A DNA stretch of 64,000 nucleotides, from the NCBI RefSeq assembly GCF_002939985.1, contig NZ_MDFM01000013.1, positions 1-64,000 on the forward strand, given 5' to 3'. Positions 18,812 through 30,843 of the stretch are shown in pieces. The position numbers and the translations under genes were made by a program. How positions within the stretch are numbered: position 1 is the first letter of the stretch; each line of letters begins with the position of its first letter. Origin of the DNA: Xanthomonas hortorum pv. cynarae (GTDB taxonomy: Bacteria > Pseudomonadota > Gammaproteobacteria > Xanthomonadales > Xanthomonadaceae). The notes below the pieces were generated by a model that was not told where the DNA came from, did no database searches, and saw only the letters and a program-made list of their open reading frames with translations.

Positions 18812-19211
18812 CGACAACAGAACGCATCGGCATGCAAGGACGACAAAGAACGCATCACGCACATTGCGCGAAACGCCAAATTCAGCAAAGGACCACGACC
18901 AACTGTGTCATGCATCCAATTGGTGCAAATTTTACGCTATGCCTCGTTGCTTCCTACGACAGGTGGCGACGTCAGGCTCTCTCTCTCTCGCCGACGAATT
19001 CAAATAATTACGACGTTCCCCTTCGCGCCTCTGGCGCGATTTTTTTATCTGCGATTCAGGTAAATGCCCTGAAATGTTGATGCCCTGTAACCGCTTGCAG
19101 CCAGCCCGCGCCACGGCACTTGCGCACCGCGACGCGTTCTGTTTGATGCGAAGCTGAATTTTTCTTAAGCAGCCTTCAGATTACGCCGCCGAAACTCACT
19201 GCACACAGGTG
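18812..19211. other. 400-bp intergenic region
   Basis: No credible protein gene. It contains a CT-rich run (about 18975-18987), flanked by GGCGA and TCGCC that can pair, and a plus-strand terminator at 19024-19046 with no upstream plus-strand gene. A convincing promoter for a plus-strand RNA was not found. Confidence 0.5.
19024..19046 (+). terminator. Orphan plus-strand terminator
   Basis: CGCGCC (19024-19029) and GGCGCG (19033-19038) around TCT, followed by ATTTTTTT. Both flanking genes run on the minus strand, so its transcript is unassigned. Confidence 0.6.
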
Positions 19212-21300
<2,089 letters not shown>

Positions 21301-21579
21301 GGCGATTAAACCACATCGCACCCGCTCGCGGCATGTGTCCGCGCACGTCATCGCAGGTCAACGCGGCACACGTGCATCGATGCACCGGCATTGCATGACG
21401 CGCCCATGCATTGCGCGCGTTGCGCCGCAACAAGGCGCCGATTCGCGAAAAACGGGCGCGACACCCGCTCGTTAAATTCCCGCTAAGCCTTCGTGTCATG
21501 CAGATGAAATCGCATGCCACGGCGGTGTCATTCAACGGGAATCGCCTCGTCTCCTCCTCTACCGGGAACCGCCGTACAC

Positions 21580-23249
21580 ATGAATATGCCCATGCTCCAC
21601 CCGACCCTGTGTCGGGGTTCGCTCGCGATCGCCATTGGCCTGTGCGTCACCAATAGTGCTATTGCCCAGGAAGAGACCGATAAGAATCCGACCAACCTGG
21701 ACAAGATCGAAGTCACCGGCTCGCGCATCCGCTCGGTCGATGTGGAAAATTCGCAACCGGTGCTGGTGCTCACGCGACAGGACATCGAAAAACAGGGCCT
21801 GACCTCGGTGGCCGATGTGCTCAAGCGCATTCCCTCCAACGGCGCGACCATGAACTCCACCGTCAACAACGGTGGCAATGGCTCGGCCACGGTGAGCCTG
21901 CGCAACCTGGGTGCATCGCGCACCTTGGTGCTGGTCAACGGACGGCGCTGGGTGTCGGGCCTGTCCGGTTCGGTGGATCTGAACACCATTCCCTCGGCGA
22001 TCGTCGAACGCGCGAAGAGAGCGGCTTCTCCTCGCCCGATGCGTTGATCTCAGCCGGCTATACCTCGGGCAATGCGTTCACCCCGACTTCCGGCGCGTAC
22101 ACGCTCAACGACTACTGCACCGAAGTGGCGATTCCGCTATTGAAAGATATGGCCGGTGCGCAATCGCTGGAGTTGAGCGCAGCGGTGCGTTACTCCGACT
22201 ACAACACCTTCGGCAGCACCACCAACAGCAAGTTCGGTTTCAAGTGGAAACCTGTCGCCGACCTGTTGATTCGCGGCAACTACGCCACCGGTTTCCGCGC
22301 GCCATCGATCGAAAATCTGTACCTGGGCGCGTCGGACAGCTTCGATACGTATTCGGATCCCTGCTCGACCAACAGCACGTCCTATACCAGCGCGATTGCC
22401 GCGGCATGTGCAAGCGGTGGCGTGCCGGCGAACTACGTCGCCGAATACAACAGCGCCAACGGCAACTCCGGCCAGACCATCTATCCGTTCACCTACACCA
22501 GCAACGCCAACCTGCAGCCGGAAAAATCCAAGAACACCACGCTCGGTTTCGTCTACAGCCCCGCCGCGGTGCAAGGCCTGGATCTGTCGCTGGACTGGTG
22601 GAAGATCAAGATCACCGATGCCATCACCGAATTCGGCGCCAACCAGATCCTGTCGCAATGCTACGAGTTCAACGTCTCGGCCTTCTGCGATCTGGTCACA
22701 CGCGATGCCACCGGCGCCATCACCGGCCTGGTGATCCAGCCGGTGAACGTTGGCGGGCAGCGCATGCAAGGCTACGACTTCACCGCGCGCTACAAGTTGC
22801 CGGAAACGGCGATCGGCCAGTTCATGCTCACGCTGGATTCGACCTACGTGGCCGTCAACGAGCAGAAGCAGGACGACACCTCGGCGTGGGAAAGCTACAA
22901 CGGCATCTACCACACCGACAACCCGAACTGGCGCACGCGCGGCACGCTCACCCTGGACTGGAGCTACGGCAATCTGGCTGCCAACTGGGCGGTGCGTTAC
23001 TACTCGGGCATGAGGGACGACGACTCGGAGCTGGATGACAACGGCAACTATCGCCACGTCGCGGCGACTGCCTTCAACGACATGCAGGTGTCTTATCAAT
23101 TGCCGTGGAATGCCACCGTGCGTGTGGGCCTGAACAACGTCTTCGACCGCGACCCGCCGGTGGCGCTCAGCGCCTCTGCCAACTCGTTCGATTCGGCCTA
23201 TGCCATTCCGGGGCGCTACAGCTACCTGCAATACACCCAGCGCTTCTGA
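21580..23249 (+). pseudogene. TonB-dependent receptor broken by an internal out-of-frame deletion
   Basis: The first part (21580 to about 22011) encodes a signal peptide and most of the plug: LDKIEVTGSRIRSVDVENSQ, SRTLVLVNGRRWVSG, NTIPSAIVER. The next conserved residues (IEVLKDGASAIYGSDA) are missing. From about 22011, in another frame, barrel sequence resumes as REESGFSSPDALISAGYT and runs to the terminal LQYTQRF. Compared with the intact paralogue at 12.5-15.4 kb, about residues 150-527 (roughly 1.1 kb) are lost and the frame is shifted, giving a stop at 22045-22047. The N-terminal product cannot form a barrel. The ligand of the intact form is unknown. Confidence 0.88.
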
Positions 23250-23458
23250 TCCGCCGCCGTTGACGCGCTGATCCACTGTCTGGACATGTGTGTCGTCACA
23301 ACAGCCGCCTTCCGGCGTCGTTGTGGCTATGCCAGCGCTGACACGTAGCGGGTCGCTTGGCACGCAGCACGGCGATGGCGGCATGCGAGGACATTTCCAC
23401 GGCACATCGCACCGCTAGCCTGCAGTCACTAAAACAAGAAACCTGCTCTCTCTCCCCT

Positions 23459-23485
23459 GCCGCCGATCTTCGGCGGCTTTTTTTT
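23459..23485 (+). terminator. Intrinsic terminator between the broken receptor and the peptidase
   Basis: GCCGCCGA (23459-23466) and TCGGCGGC (23470-23477) around TCT, followed by eight T. It is 210 bp after the receptor stop and 67 bp before the peptidase ATG, so the two genes were probably transcribed separately. The remainder of 23250-23551 shows no gene. Confidence 0.85.
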
Positions 23486-23551
23486 CGTTGCCCACTTGTC
23501 ACCGCCAGTGCCGTTTCGTTATCGTTCAGTGAAATAAAACGGACGACGCAA

Positions 23552-25516
23552 ATGCAAGGGATGCAATGGTGTGCCTGGGCAGCGGCAATGCTGCTGGGAG
23601 TGCTGAGCGGTGGCGCACTGGCTGCGTCCCCGCCGCCAGTGGAAGCTTTCGTCGAGTCGGGCCCGATCTCCTCGCCCTCCATGTCGCCCGATGGCAAGCA
23701 TCTGGCGGTCAGTGCGGATCTAGGGGACGGCAATTACGCGTTGGTGGTTTACCGCATCGCCGACATGCAATCCACCACGATGCTGCGCCTGCCGCGCTAC
23801 GAACTGCCGGTGCGCATCGCCTAGGTCAGTGAGCGTCGCCTGGCGATCGGCAAGGGGCGCAAGCTCGGCTCGCTGGAAGAGCCCATGCCGATGGGCGAGA
23901 TCATCGCCACCGACCTGGACGGCAGCAATCAGCGCTACGTATACGGCTATCTGCAGAGCACCCGCAACGCAGGGCTGGAGCGCGGGTTCGGCTACATCGA
24001 GGGCCTGCCCAGTCGTCGCAACGGCCATTTCTACATGCGGCGTCTGTCGCTGGATTCGCGCCACTCGATGCTCTACGACGTCGACGCGACCACGACCACG
24101 CATCGCTTGATGGCCGACATCGACGTGCCCGATTTGAGGTTCGTCCTCGACCACGATGGCGTGCCGCAGTACGCATATGGCACCGACGACAACGACAACT
24201 CGCTGTTGTTCCGGCGTGCGGGCAACGGCTGGTCGCCGATGCCCCAGGTGCAGGCGAGCTGGCGCCCGATCGCCTTTGCGCGACAGCCGGGGCGCGTCTA
24301 TGGTTGGTACAACGAGGCTGGTGGCCCTACGGCTCTGGTCGCCAGCGACCCCGATGGACAGCAACGCAGCGTGCTCGCCTCGGACCCGTTCTATGACGTG
24401 GACGACCTGCAATGGGGCTCGGCGCCGCAAACGCCGTTTGCCGCACGGCTGGGACCGGGGCGTCCAACGCTGCGGTATGTCGAGCAGGACGCTGCCAAAG
24501 CGCAACTGCACCGTAGCCTGAGCCAGACCTTGTCCGGTCAATACGTGGATTTCATCAACTTCACCGAGGACGGCAATGGCCTGTTGCTCAAGGCCTACAG
24601 CGATCGCGATGCAGGAGCCTGGTACGTGTTCGACCGGCCGAGCAACACGCTCAAACTCGTCGTCAGGGCACGTAACGCATTGCAGCCGGCGCAGATGAGC
24701 GAGCGCCGCATGGTGACGTTTCAGGCCAGCGACGGCCTGACCCTGGACGGCGTACTCACCGTGCCCAGCGCTGCCGCCAAGGGTGTGCCATTGCCGATGA
24801 TCCTGCTGCCGCACGGCGGCCCGCATGCCGAGGGAGATGGCTGGGCCTTCGATACCGACGCCCAGTTCCTGGCCAGCCGCGGATATCTGGTGCTGCAGGT
24901 CAATTACCGCGGCGGCCTTGGCCGCGGCAATCGGTTCGAGCGTGCTGGTTATCGCCAGTGGGGCGAACGTATCCAGGACGACCTGATCGACGGCGTGCGC
25001 TGGGCGGTTGCCCAGGGGCTCGCCGATCAGTCGCGCATCTGCAGCTATGGCGCCAGCTTCGGTGCGTATGCGGCAATGATGGTGCAGGTCAAGGCACCGG
25101 CGTTGTTCCGCTGCGCTGTCGGTGTTGCCGGCATCTACGATCTGCAGATGATGTACAGCAAGGGCGACATCAATCGCAGCGACTACGGCATGCATTATCT
25201 GGAACGCGCCATCGGCCGCGACGTTGCCGAGCTGGCCGCGCACTCGCCGGTGATGCTGGCCGATCGCATCAAGGTGCCGGTGCTGCTGGTGCACGGCGAA
25301 GAAGACGAGCGCGCACCATTCGCCCAGGCCAAGAGCTTGCGCGCGGCGCTGACCCGCAGCGGCAACGCGCCACAATGGATGGCTGTTCCCAAGGAAGGAC
25401 ACGGTTTCTACAAGGACGCCAACCAGGTGACGTTCTATCGCACTCTCGAACGCTTTCTCGGCGAGCAATTGGGTGGCGCGGCAGCGGCTTCCGCTGTTTC
25501 AGCCGCGCCCCAGTAG
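23552..25516 (+). pseudogene. S9-family (prolyl oligopeptidase-like) peptidase interrupted by one amber codon
   Basis: The reading frame spans 655 codons with one in-frame TAG at 23822-23824, at the position after LPRYELPVRIA. The same frame continues with VSERRLAIGKGRKLGS. A single G-to-A change of TGG (Trp) would explain it. The signal peptide is MQGMQWCAWAAAMLLGVLSG ... ALA. An N-terminal beta-propeller (SPSMSPDGKHLAVSA) precedes the alpha/beta-hydrolase domain: nucleophile GASFGAYAA, acid VLLVHGEEDERAPF, His VPKEGHGFY. The catalytic triad is intact in the downstream part. A restart at the ATG at 23885 would give a 543-residue protein without export signal. It probably processed peptides taken up with the neighbouring receptor (inference). 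Confidence 0.85.
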
Positions 25517-25525
25517 CGAGGCGAG

Positions 25526-27364
25526 CTATTCCAGCGTGTAGCCCACCCGCAGACCGCCCCAGTGCTTGCGGCCGACGAAGATCGGCGCCGACAGGTCGAA
25601 CATGATCTGGCCGGTGTCGCGGCGGTAGACCTGCAGGCGATACGGGTCGGTGTGCGCGCCGACGCTGCGGCCGACGCGGTCGGTGAATTTGCGCTTGGTA
25701 CGGTTACCGACCAGATCGCGCTTGGGATCGCCGGTCAGCGGCTGGGTGAAGCGCAGATTGTGCGTGGGCACGTAACCGTCGGGATTGGCGCAGATGGCGA
25801 ACACGATCCACGGATGCGCATCCAGCAGCGGCTCCTGCAAGGCCGGCAATACCTCGTCGCACAGGGCGTCGAAATCGGTACTGAACTTGGGCGGCTCCAC
25901 GCCGGCAATCGGCGTGTAGGTGCGTGCGAACAGCGACGCTTCATCGATCTGGCCGCGTGCGATGGCCTGCGCCAATGCGGTGCCGATGCGGCCAGCCGTT
26001 GCCACGGCGAGTTCCTTGACGCGGGCGTGCCTGGGCACCTTCAGCGGGTCGGCCGGCAAGCGGAACAGGCCCACGCAATCGCGCAGCGTTTCGGTACCGC
26101 GCTCCAGCGCTTCGCTGCGTTCGGCCACATGCGCGGCGTGCTGCAAGTTGCTGCGCCCCAGGGCCACCACGCCATCCACGGCGCTTTCGATGCCGCGAAT
26201 CTCGCTGTCCTGCGCCTGGATACGCCCGGCCACCGTGGTCATCGCGCTGCTGGCCTGGCCGAGCACGCGGGTGATGCCATCGAGCACCGCTTCGGTGCCG
26301 CGCGCGGAGGCCGCACCCTCGCCCACTGCGGCGCTGGTTTCGGCCAGGATCTCGCGCACATCGCGCGCTGCAGCAGCGGCGCGTTCGGCCAGGCGGCGGA
26401 TCTCGGTGGCGACCACCGCAAACCCGCGCCCGGCATCGCCGGCATGCGCGGCTTCGATGCTGGCGTTGATCGACAGGATATTGGTCTGGAACGCCACCGA
26501 GTCGATGACTTCGATGACCTCGCCGGCACGCGCGGCGCGGCGTTCCACTTCGTGCATGGCCTGGCCCAGCGCATGTGCGGCGGCCACGCCCTGACGTGCG
26601 CTTTCATCGGCGCTGGCGGCCAACGCGATGACCTGTGCCAGATCGGCGTTGACGTCCTGCAGGCTAGCCGACAGCCGTTCCACGGCGGTGCGGGCGCCGT
26701 CCAATGCTTCGGTCTGTGCCTGCGACTGGCGCACCATCTCGTCGTTCTCGGCCACCAGCGGCGGCACTTCGGCAGCGATCTGCACCGACAACGCCACTGC
26801 CTGGCGGATCGCTTCGGCCAGATTGCCGAAGCCGGCCTGCAGCCGGCGTCCCATGTCGGTCTCCGCCAGACCGGGCGGCAGCAGCAGTTCCAGCTCGCAA
26901 CCGGCCAACGCCTGTGCGGTGCGCTCCAGCACGGTGCGGTCTTCGTGTTCGGCCTGCAGGCGTGCCACCAACGGCTGCAGCAGTGGCGAGATCGGTACCG
27001 GCCGGCTGTCTTCGGCAAGGCGGGTGGCTTCGCGCAGCAAAATGGCTGTTTCCACATGCGGCAGCGACAGCATCCAGCCGCCGTGCTCGCGGTCGCGCAC
27101 ATAGCGCACGCGCCGGGCCGGATCGTCGCCCGGGGCGGCCCACACGCCCTCTTCGCCGACCAGATCGGCTGCACTCAAGCCCCACAACACCGACGCCGGC
27201 ACGCCTTGCAGCTCACTGGCGGTCTTGCCCAGGACGTCCAGGCCGGCGCGGTTGCAGGCCACCACGCACGCCTCGGCCGATAGCCGCAGCAAGGCGACCG
27301 GCGCATCGGGGAGCAGCGCCGCGCGGGTTTGCGACGGCAGGTCAGGCGGTTGCATCGAGCTCAT
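25526..27364 (-). CDS. Soluble methyl-accepting chemotaxis protein with N-terminal PAS-like and C-terminal sensor domains
   Basis: 612 residues with no signal peptide or transmembrane segment, so cytoplasmic. Residues about 10-110 look PAS-like ([30 protein letters not shown]). The chemoreceptor signalling hairpin is at about 250-400, with the tip region [20 protein letters not shown] followed by [19 protein letters not shown]. The last about 165 residues ([70 protein letters not shown]) form a separate sensor placed after the signalling domain, which is an uncommon order. AGGAA lies six bases before the ATG. It is convergent with the peptidase pseudogene, 9 bp apart. Confidence 0.88.
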   Translation of the reverse strand: MSSMQPPDLPSQTRAALLPDAPVALLRLSAEACVVACNRAGLDVLGKTASELQGVPASVLWGLSAADLVGEEGVWAAPGDDPARRVRYVRDREHGGWMLSLPHVETAILLREATRLAEDSRPVPISPLLQPLVARLQAEHEDRTVLERTAQALAGCELELLLPPGLAETDMGRRLQAGFGNLAEAIRQAVALSVQIAAEVPPLVAENDEMVRQSQAQTEALDGARTAVERLSASLQDVNADLAQVIALAASADESARQGVAAAHALGQAMHEVERRAARAGEVIEVIDSVAFQTNILSINASIEAAHAGDAGRGFAVVATEIRRLAERAAAAARDVREILAETSAAVGEGAASARGTEAVLDGITRVLGQASSAMTTVAGRIQAQDSEIRGIESAVDGVVALGRSNLQHAAHVAERSEALERGTETLRDCVGLFRLPADPLKVPRHARVKELAVATAGRIGTALAQAIARGQIDEASLFARTYTPIAGVEPPKFSTDFDALCDEVLPALQEPLLDAHPWIVFAICANPDGYVPTHNLRFTQPLTGDPKRDLVGNRTKRKFTDRVGRSVGAHTDPYRLQVYRRDTGQIMFDLSAPIFVGRKHWGGLRVGYTLE

Positions 27365-27444
27365 GGGAATTCCTAATCCATCACGATCATTAGCGGCCCG
27401 CTGGGGCTGGAGTTGAGCGGCCCGACGCACCCGCAAGCGCTTGC

Positions 27445-29154
27445 TCAGTAACCGGCAGCCTGCCCGTCCTTGCGGCTTTCCGAGGCGCCGTAATACACCC
27501 CGTTGGCCGGGTCGCGCGCAATCGCCTGATAGCCGCCATACGGGCCGTCGGCAAAGATCACCCGGTGGCCTTTGCGCATCAACCCGCGAATGGTGTCGTA
27601 GGAGAAACCGGTTTCCAGATTGACCTCGCCGCCGTCGCTCATCGCGGTGGCCTGGCCGGTCGGCTCGGTGGAACCTTCATGCTGGATGCGCGGCGCATCG
27701 CCGGCTTCCTGCAGATTCATATGGAAGTCCACCAGGTTCATCACGATCTGCACGTGCCCCTGCGGCTGCATCGCCCCGCCCATCACGCCGAAGCTCAGCC
27801 ATGGCTTGCCGTCCTTGGTGACGAAGGCGGGGATGATGGTCTGGAACGGCCGCTTGCCCGGCGCGTAGCCGTTCGGGTGGTCCTTCTTCAGCACGAACAT
27901 CTCGCCGCGGTCCTGCAGGATGAAGCCCAGCCCCGGCGGTGCCATGCCGCTGCCCATGCCGCGGTAGTTGGACTGGATCAGCGACACCATCATGCCGTCG
28001 GCATCGGCCACGGTCATGTAGATGGTGTCGCCCTCTTCCAGTTTTTTAGGCGTGCCCGGCTGCACTTCCTTAAGCGCCTTGTCCATGGAAATCAATGCGC
28101 GACGCTGGGCGGCGTAGTCCTTGGAGACCAGCCTGGCCAGCGGTGCCGGCTGGAACGCCGGGTCGGCATAGAAACGCGCGCGATCAGCGAACGCCAGCTT
28201 CTTGGCCTCGGTGAACAGGTGCACATGCTCGGCCGAACCGAACGGAATCTTGGAAAAATCGTAGCCTTCCAGGATGTTGAGCATCTGCAACGCGGCGATG
28301 CCCTGGCTGTTGGGCGGCAATTCCCACACATCAACGCCGCGGTAGTTGGTGGACACCGGCTCCACCCACTCGCCCTGATGACTGGCCAGGTCTTCATAGC
28401 TCAGATAGCCACCATTGGCCTTGAAATAGGCGCCGATGGTGCGCGCGATGTCGCCCTTGTAGAACGCATCGCGGCCGCCGTCGGCGATCTGCTGCAGCGT
28501 GTTCGCGAGGTTCGGGTTCTTCCACAGCTCGCCCTTGCGCGGGGCGTGGCCGTCGATGGTGAACTGCTCCTTGAAGCCGGGGTATTGCGACAGCCGCGGC
28601 ACCGAGCGGTCCCAGTAATAGGCGATGGTCTCGGCCACCGGATGGCCCTCGCGGGCATAGCGGATCGCCGGGGCCAGGTTCTGCGCCATCGGCTTGCGCC
28701 CAAAGCGCTCGTGCAGCGCGAACCAGCCATCCACCGCGCCCGGCACCGAGACCGGCAACGGGCCGGTCGGCGGTATGTCCTTCAGCCCACGTCGCTGCAA
28801 CTCGGCCAGGGTCAGCGACCTGGGCGAGCGGCCCGAGCCGTTGTAGCCATAGAGCTTGCTGGTCTTGGGGTCCCAGACGATGGCGAACAGATCCCCGCCG
28901 ACGCCGTTGCCGGTGGGCTCCATCAGGCCCAGTGCGGCATTGGCGGCAATCGCCGCATCCACCGCCGAGCCGCCGTCCTTCATCACATCCAGCGCGATCT
29001 GGGTGGCCAACGGCTGCGAGGTGGCCGCCATCGCATGCGGGGCGATGACTTCCGAACGGGTCGCAAACGGCTGCCCGGTGATGCGGTCCGCGGCGATGAG
29101 AGGCGGCGCGAGCAGCACCAGAGCAGACACCAACAGGACAGGTACGCGACGCAT
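27445..29154 (-). CDS. ggt: Gamma-glutamyltransferase
   Basis: 569 residues, exported ([20 protein letters not shown], cleavage near IAA). Periplasmic enzyme that cleaves glutathione and gamma-glutamyl compounds. It is made as a proenzyme that self-cleaves before a Thr; the candidate nucleophile is the Thr of [14 protein letters not shown], near residue 378. Other family marks are [33 protein letters not shown], and the C-terminal [24 protein letters not shown] lies about ten bases before the ATG. It is the downstream neighbour of nothing on its strand; the chemoreceptor gene starts 80 nt beyond its stop on the same strand. Confidence 0.94.
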   Translation of the reverse strand: MRRVPVLLVSALVLLAPPLIAADRITGQPFATRSEVIAPHAMAATSQPLATQIALDVMKDGGSAVDAAIAANAALGLMEPTGNGVGGDLFAIVWDPKTSKLYGYNGSGRSPRSLTLAELQRRGLKDIPPTGPLPVSVPGAVDGWFALHERFGRKPMAQNLAPAIRYAREGHPVAETIAYYWDRSVPRLSQYPGFKEQFTIDGHAPRKGELWKNPNLANTLQQIADGGRDAFYKGDIARTIGAYFKANGGYLSYEDLASHQGEWVEPVSTNYRGVDVWELPPNSQGIAALQMLNILEGYDFSKIPFGSAEHVHLFTEAKKLAFADRARFYADPAFQPAPLARLVSKDYAAQRRALISMDKALKEVQPGTPKKLEEGDTIYMTVADADGMMVSLIQSNYRGMGSGMAPPGLGFILQDRGEMFVLKKDHPNGYAPGKRPFQTIIPAFVTKDGKPWLSFGVMGGAMQPQGHVQIVMNLVDFHMNLQEAGDAPRIQHEGSTEPTGQATAMSDGGEVNLETGFSYDTIRGLMRKGHRVIFADGPYGGYQAIARDPANGVYYGASESRKDGQAAGY

Positions 29155-29378
29155 GACAGGCGGCCTCCATGACACAGCAGAATGAGTCGCCAACCATACC
29201 AGCGGCGCATGCCGCCTCGTTCGATCACCATCGCGCGGCAGCGCGAATGCCGCGCATTTAGTGACCCGCATCGATCCTCACTGCCCTGCATCGATCCGGT
29301 TTCAGCGGTAACCATGCTGCTGCGATGGGGTTTCCCACGGCAAGTTGCACATGGACGCGGCCGTTTCACGCGCAAGGG

Positions 29379-29407
29379 TTGACACCCTACCGGTGGCGAT
29401 GGTTATC
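29379..29407 (+). promoter_or_regulatory. Probable ilv operon promoter
   Basis: A consensus TTGACA (29379-29384) is followed after 17 bp by GTTATC (29402-29407). The -10 is poor but the -35 and spacing are ideal. Transcription would start at about 29414-29416, on or next to the ATG of the leader peptide. Confidence 0.55.
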
Positions 29408-29414
29408 TCAGTCC

Positions 29415-29537
29415 ATGCCGCACCGCCACACCACCTCGAACGCACCATTGTCCGCGCCCTCCGGCGCGTTGGCAGCGTCGCTTCTCGTGCTCGTACTTAT
29501 TACCTCGCCAAACGCTGCGGGACGAGACTTCGTGTAG
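29415..29537 (+). CDS. ilv operon leader peptide
   Basis: 40 residues. After a bland N-terminus (MPHRHTTSNAPLSAPSGALA) it encodes AASLLVLVLITSPNAAGRDF and a final Val. The run LLVLVLI (codons at 29481-29501) is seven successive Leu/Val/Ile codons, as in known branched-chain attenuators. Ribosome stalling on these codons when charged Leu, Val or Ile tRNA is scarce would free the downstream antiterminator. No ribosome-binding site precedes the ATG, which sits at the predicted transcription start, so translation may be leaderless (inference). Confidence 0.72.
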   Translation: MPHRHTTSNAPLSAPSGALAASLLVLVLITSPNAAGRDFV

Positions 29538-29600
29538 GCAACAGACACACAAGGCTTCGATCAGACCCCGCACCGGCAACGGCGCGGGGTTTCGCGTTTC
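29472..29600 (+). promoter_or_regulatory. Transcription attenuator of the ilv operon (regions 1-4)
   Basis: Region 1 GCAGCG (29472-29477) pairs with region 2 CGCTGC (29513-29518), enclosing the control codons. Region 2 TGCGGG (29516-29521) is also complementary to region 3 CCCGCA (29567-29572), the antiterminator. Region 3 ACCCCGC-A-CCG (29565-29575) pairs with region 4 CGG-C-GCGGGGT (29580-29590) around GCAA to form the terminator, followed by TTTCGCGTTT. This is the classical mutually exclusive set. The T-run is interrupted, so termination may be partial. Confidence 0.7.
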
Positions 29601-29625
29601 AGGGACCACCAAAAGTTTCGAATGA

Positions 29626-29760
29626 CATGAACGACATCACCGACATCGCCGCCATCTGCACCACCCGCGCCGGCAACTGCGCCGGTGCACGTGCCTGCAT
29701 GGCCAGTGCCATCGTCCATCCCCGCTTTGTTCGGCCGGCCAGTGTCTCCACTGCCGGCTG
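29626..29760 (+). CDS. Possible second small leader ORF before ilvC
   Basis: 44 codons, [20 protein letters not shown] onward, with Ile and Thr codons near the start. No good ribosome-binding site is seen. Its last codons lie inside the next terminator stem, so a translating ribosome would melt that terminator. It may be a chance ORF. Confidence 0.3.
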
Positions 29761-29771
29761 ATTCTTTTTTC
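29734..29771 (+). terminator. Second terminator-like hairpin immediately before ilvC
   Basis: GCCGG and CAGTG (29734-29744, one bulged C) pair with CACTG and CCGGC (29749-29758) around TCTC, followed by TTCTTTTTT. It lies 29 nt before the ilvC ATG. Confidence 0.7.
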
Positions 29772-29799
29772 ACTGCCAACCCCGCAAGGACTTAACTCC

Positions 29800-30801
29800 A
29801 TGAGCAACGACATCCAACCGAAAATCGCGATCATCGGCTACGGCAGCCAGGGCCGCGCGCATGCGCTGAACCTGCGCGATTCCGGCTTCGACGTCACTGT
29901 CGGCCTGCGTGCCGGTGGCCCGACCGAATCCAAGGCCCAGGCCGACGGCTTCACCGTCGTGGCGCCGGCCGAGGCGGTGAAGACCGCCGATCTGGTCGCG
30001 ATCCTGACCCCGGACATGGTGCAGAAGAAGCTCTACGAAGAGGTCATCGCACCGAACATGAAGCAAGGCGCCTGCCTGCTGTTCGCGCATGGCCTGAACG
30101 TGCATTTCGACATGATCAAGCCGCGTGCCGATCTGGACGTGGTGCTGGTCGCACCCAAGGGCCCGGGCGCGCTGGTGCGTCGCGAATATGAAATCGGCCG
30201 CGGCGTGCCGTGCATCTATGCGGTGTATCAGGACACCAGCGGCAAGGCCGAGCAGTTCGCACTGACCTATGCCGGCGGCCTGGGCGGCGCGCGCGCCAAC
30301 ATCATCAAGACCACCTTCAAGGAAGAGACCGAGACCGATCTGTTCGGCGAGCAGGCCGTGCTGTGCGGCGGCGCCTCGTCGCTGGTGCAGGCCGGTTTCG
30401 AAGTATTGGTGGAAGCCGGCTATCAGCCGGAAATCGCGTATTACGAAGTGCTGCACGAACTGAAGTTGATCGTGGACCTGTTTTACGAAGGCGGCATCAC
30501 CCGCATGCTGGAATTCGTGTCCGAAACCGCGCAATACGGCGACTATGTCAGCGGCCCGCGCGTGATCGACGCCAGCACCAAGGCGCGCATGAAGGACGTG
30601 CTGACCGATATCCAGAACGGCACTTTCACCAAGAACTGGGTGGCCGAATACGAAGCCGGCCTGCCGAACTACACCAAGTTCAAGCAGGCCGATCTGGAGC
30701 ACCCGATCGAGGAAGTGGGCAAGAAGCTGCGCGCCAAGATGGTCTGGCTCAACGGCGAACAGCAAGCCGCTGCCGCACCTGCGAATCAACAAGCGGCGTA
30801 A
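29800..30801 (+). CDS. ilvC: Ketol-acid reductoisomerase (NADP+), class I
   Basis: 333 residues. It converts acetolactate and acetohydroxybutyrate to the dihydroxy acids for Val/Leu and Ile. The N-terminal Rossmann fold has [20 protein letters not shown]. The catalytic C-terminal domain has the Mg ligands in [17 protein letters not shown] and [13 protein letters not shown]. The length is that of the short class I enzymes. AAGGA precedes the ATG by nine bases. It is the first enzyme gene of the operon and lies behind two terminator-like hairpins. Confidence 0.97.
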   Translation: MSNDIQPKIAIIGYGSQGRAHALNLRDSGFDVTVGLRAGGPTESKAQADGFTVVAPAEAVKTADLVAILTPDMVQKKLYEEVIAPNMKQGACLLFAHGLNVHFDMIKPRADLDVVLVAPKGPGALVRREYEIGRGVPCIYAVYQDTSGKAEQFALTYAGGLGGARANIIKTTFKEETETDLFGEQAVLCGGASSLVQAGFEVLVEAGYQPEIAYYEVLHELKLIVDLFYEGGITRMLEFVSETAQYGDYVSGPRVIDASTKARMKDVLTDIQNGTFTKNWVAEYEAGLPNYTKFKQADLEHPIEEVGKKLRAKMVWLNGEQQAAAAPANQQAA

Positions 30802-30843
30802 TGCCGCCGCACCCCCACCGCTAATACCGAAGGTCCGCAACGC

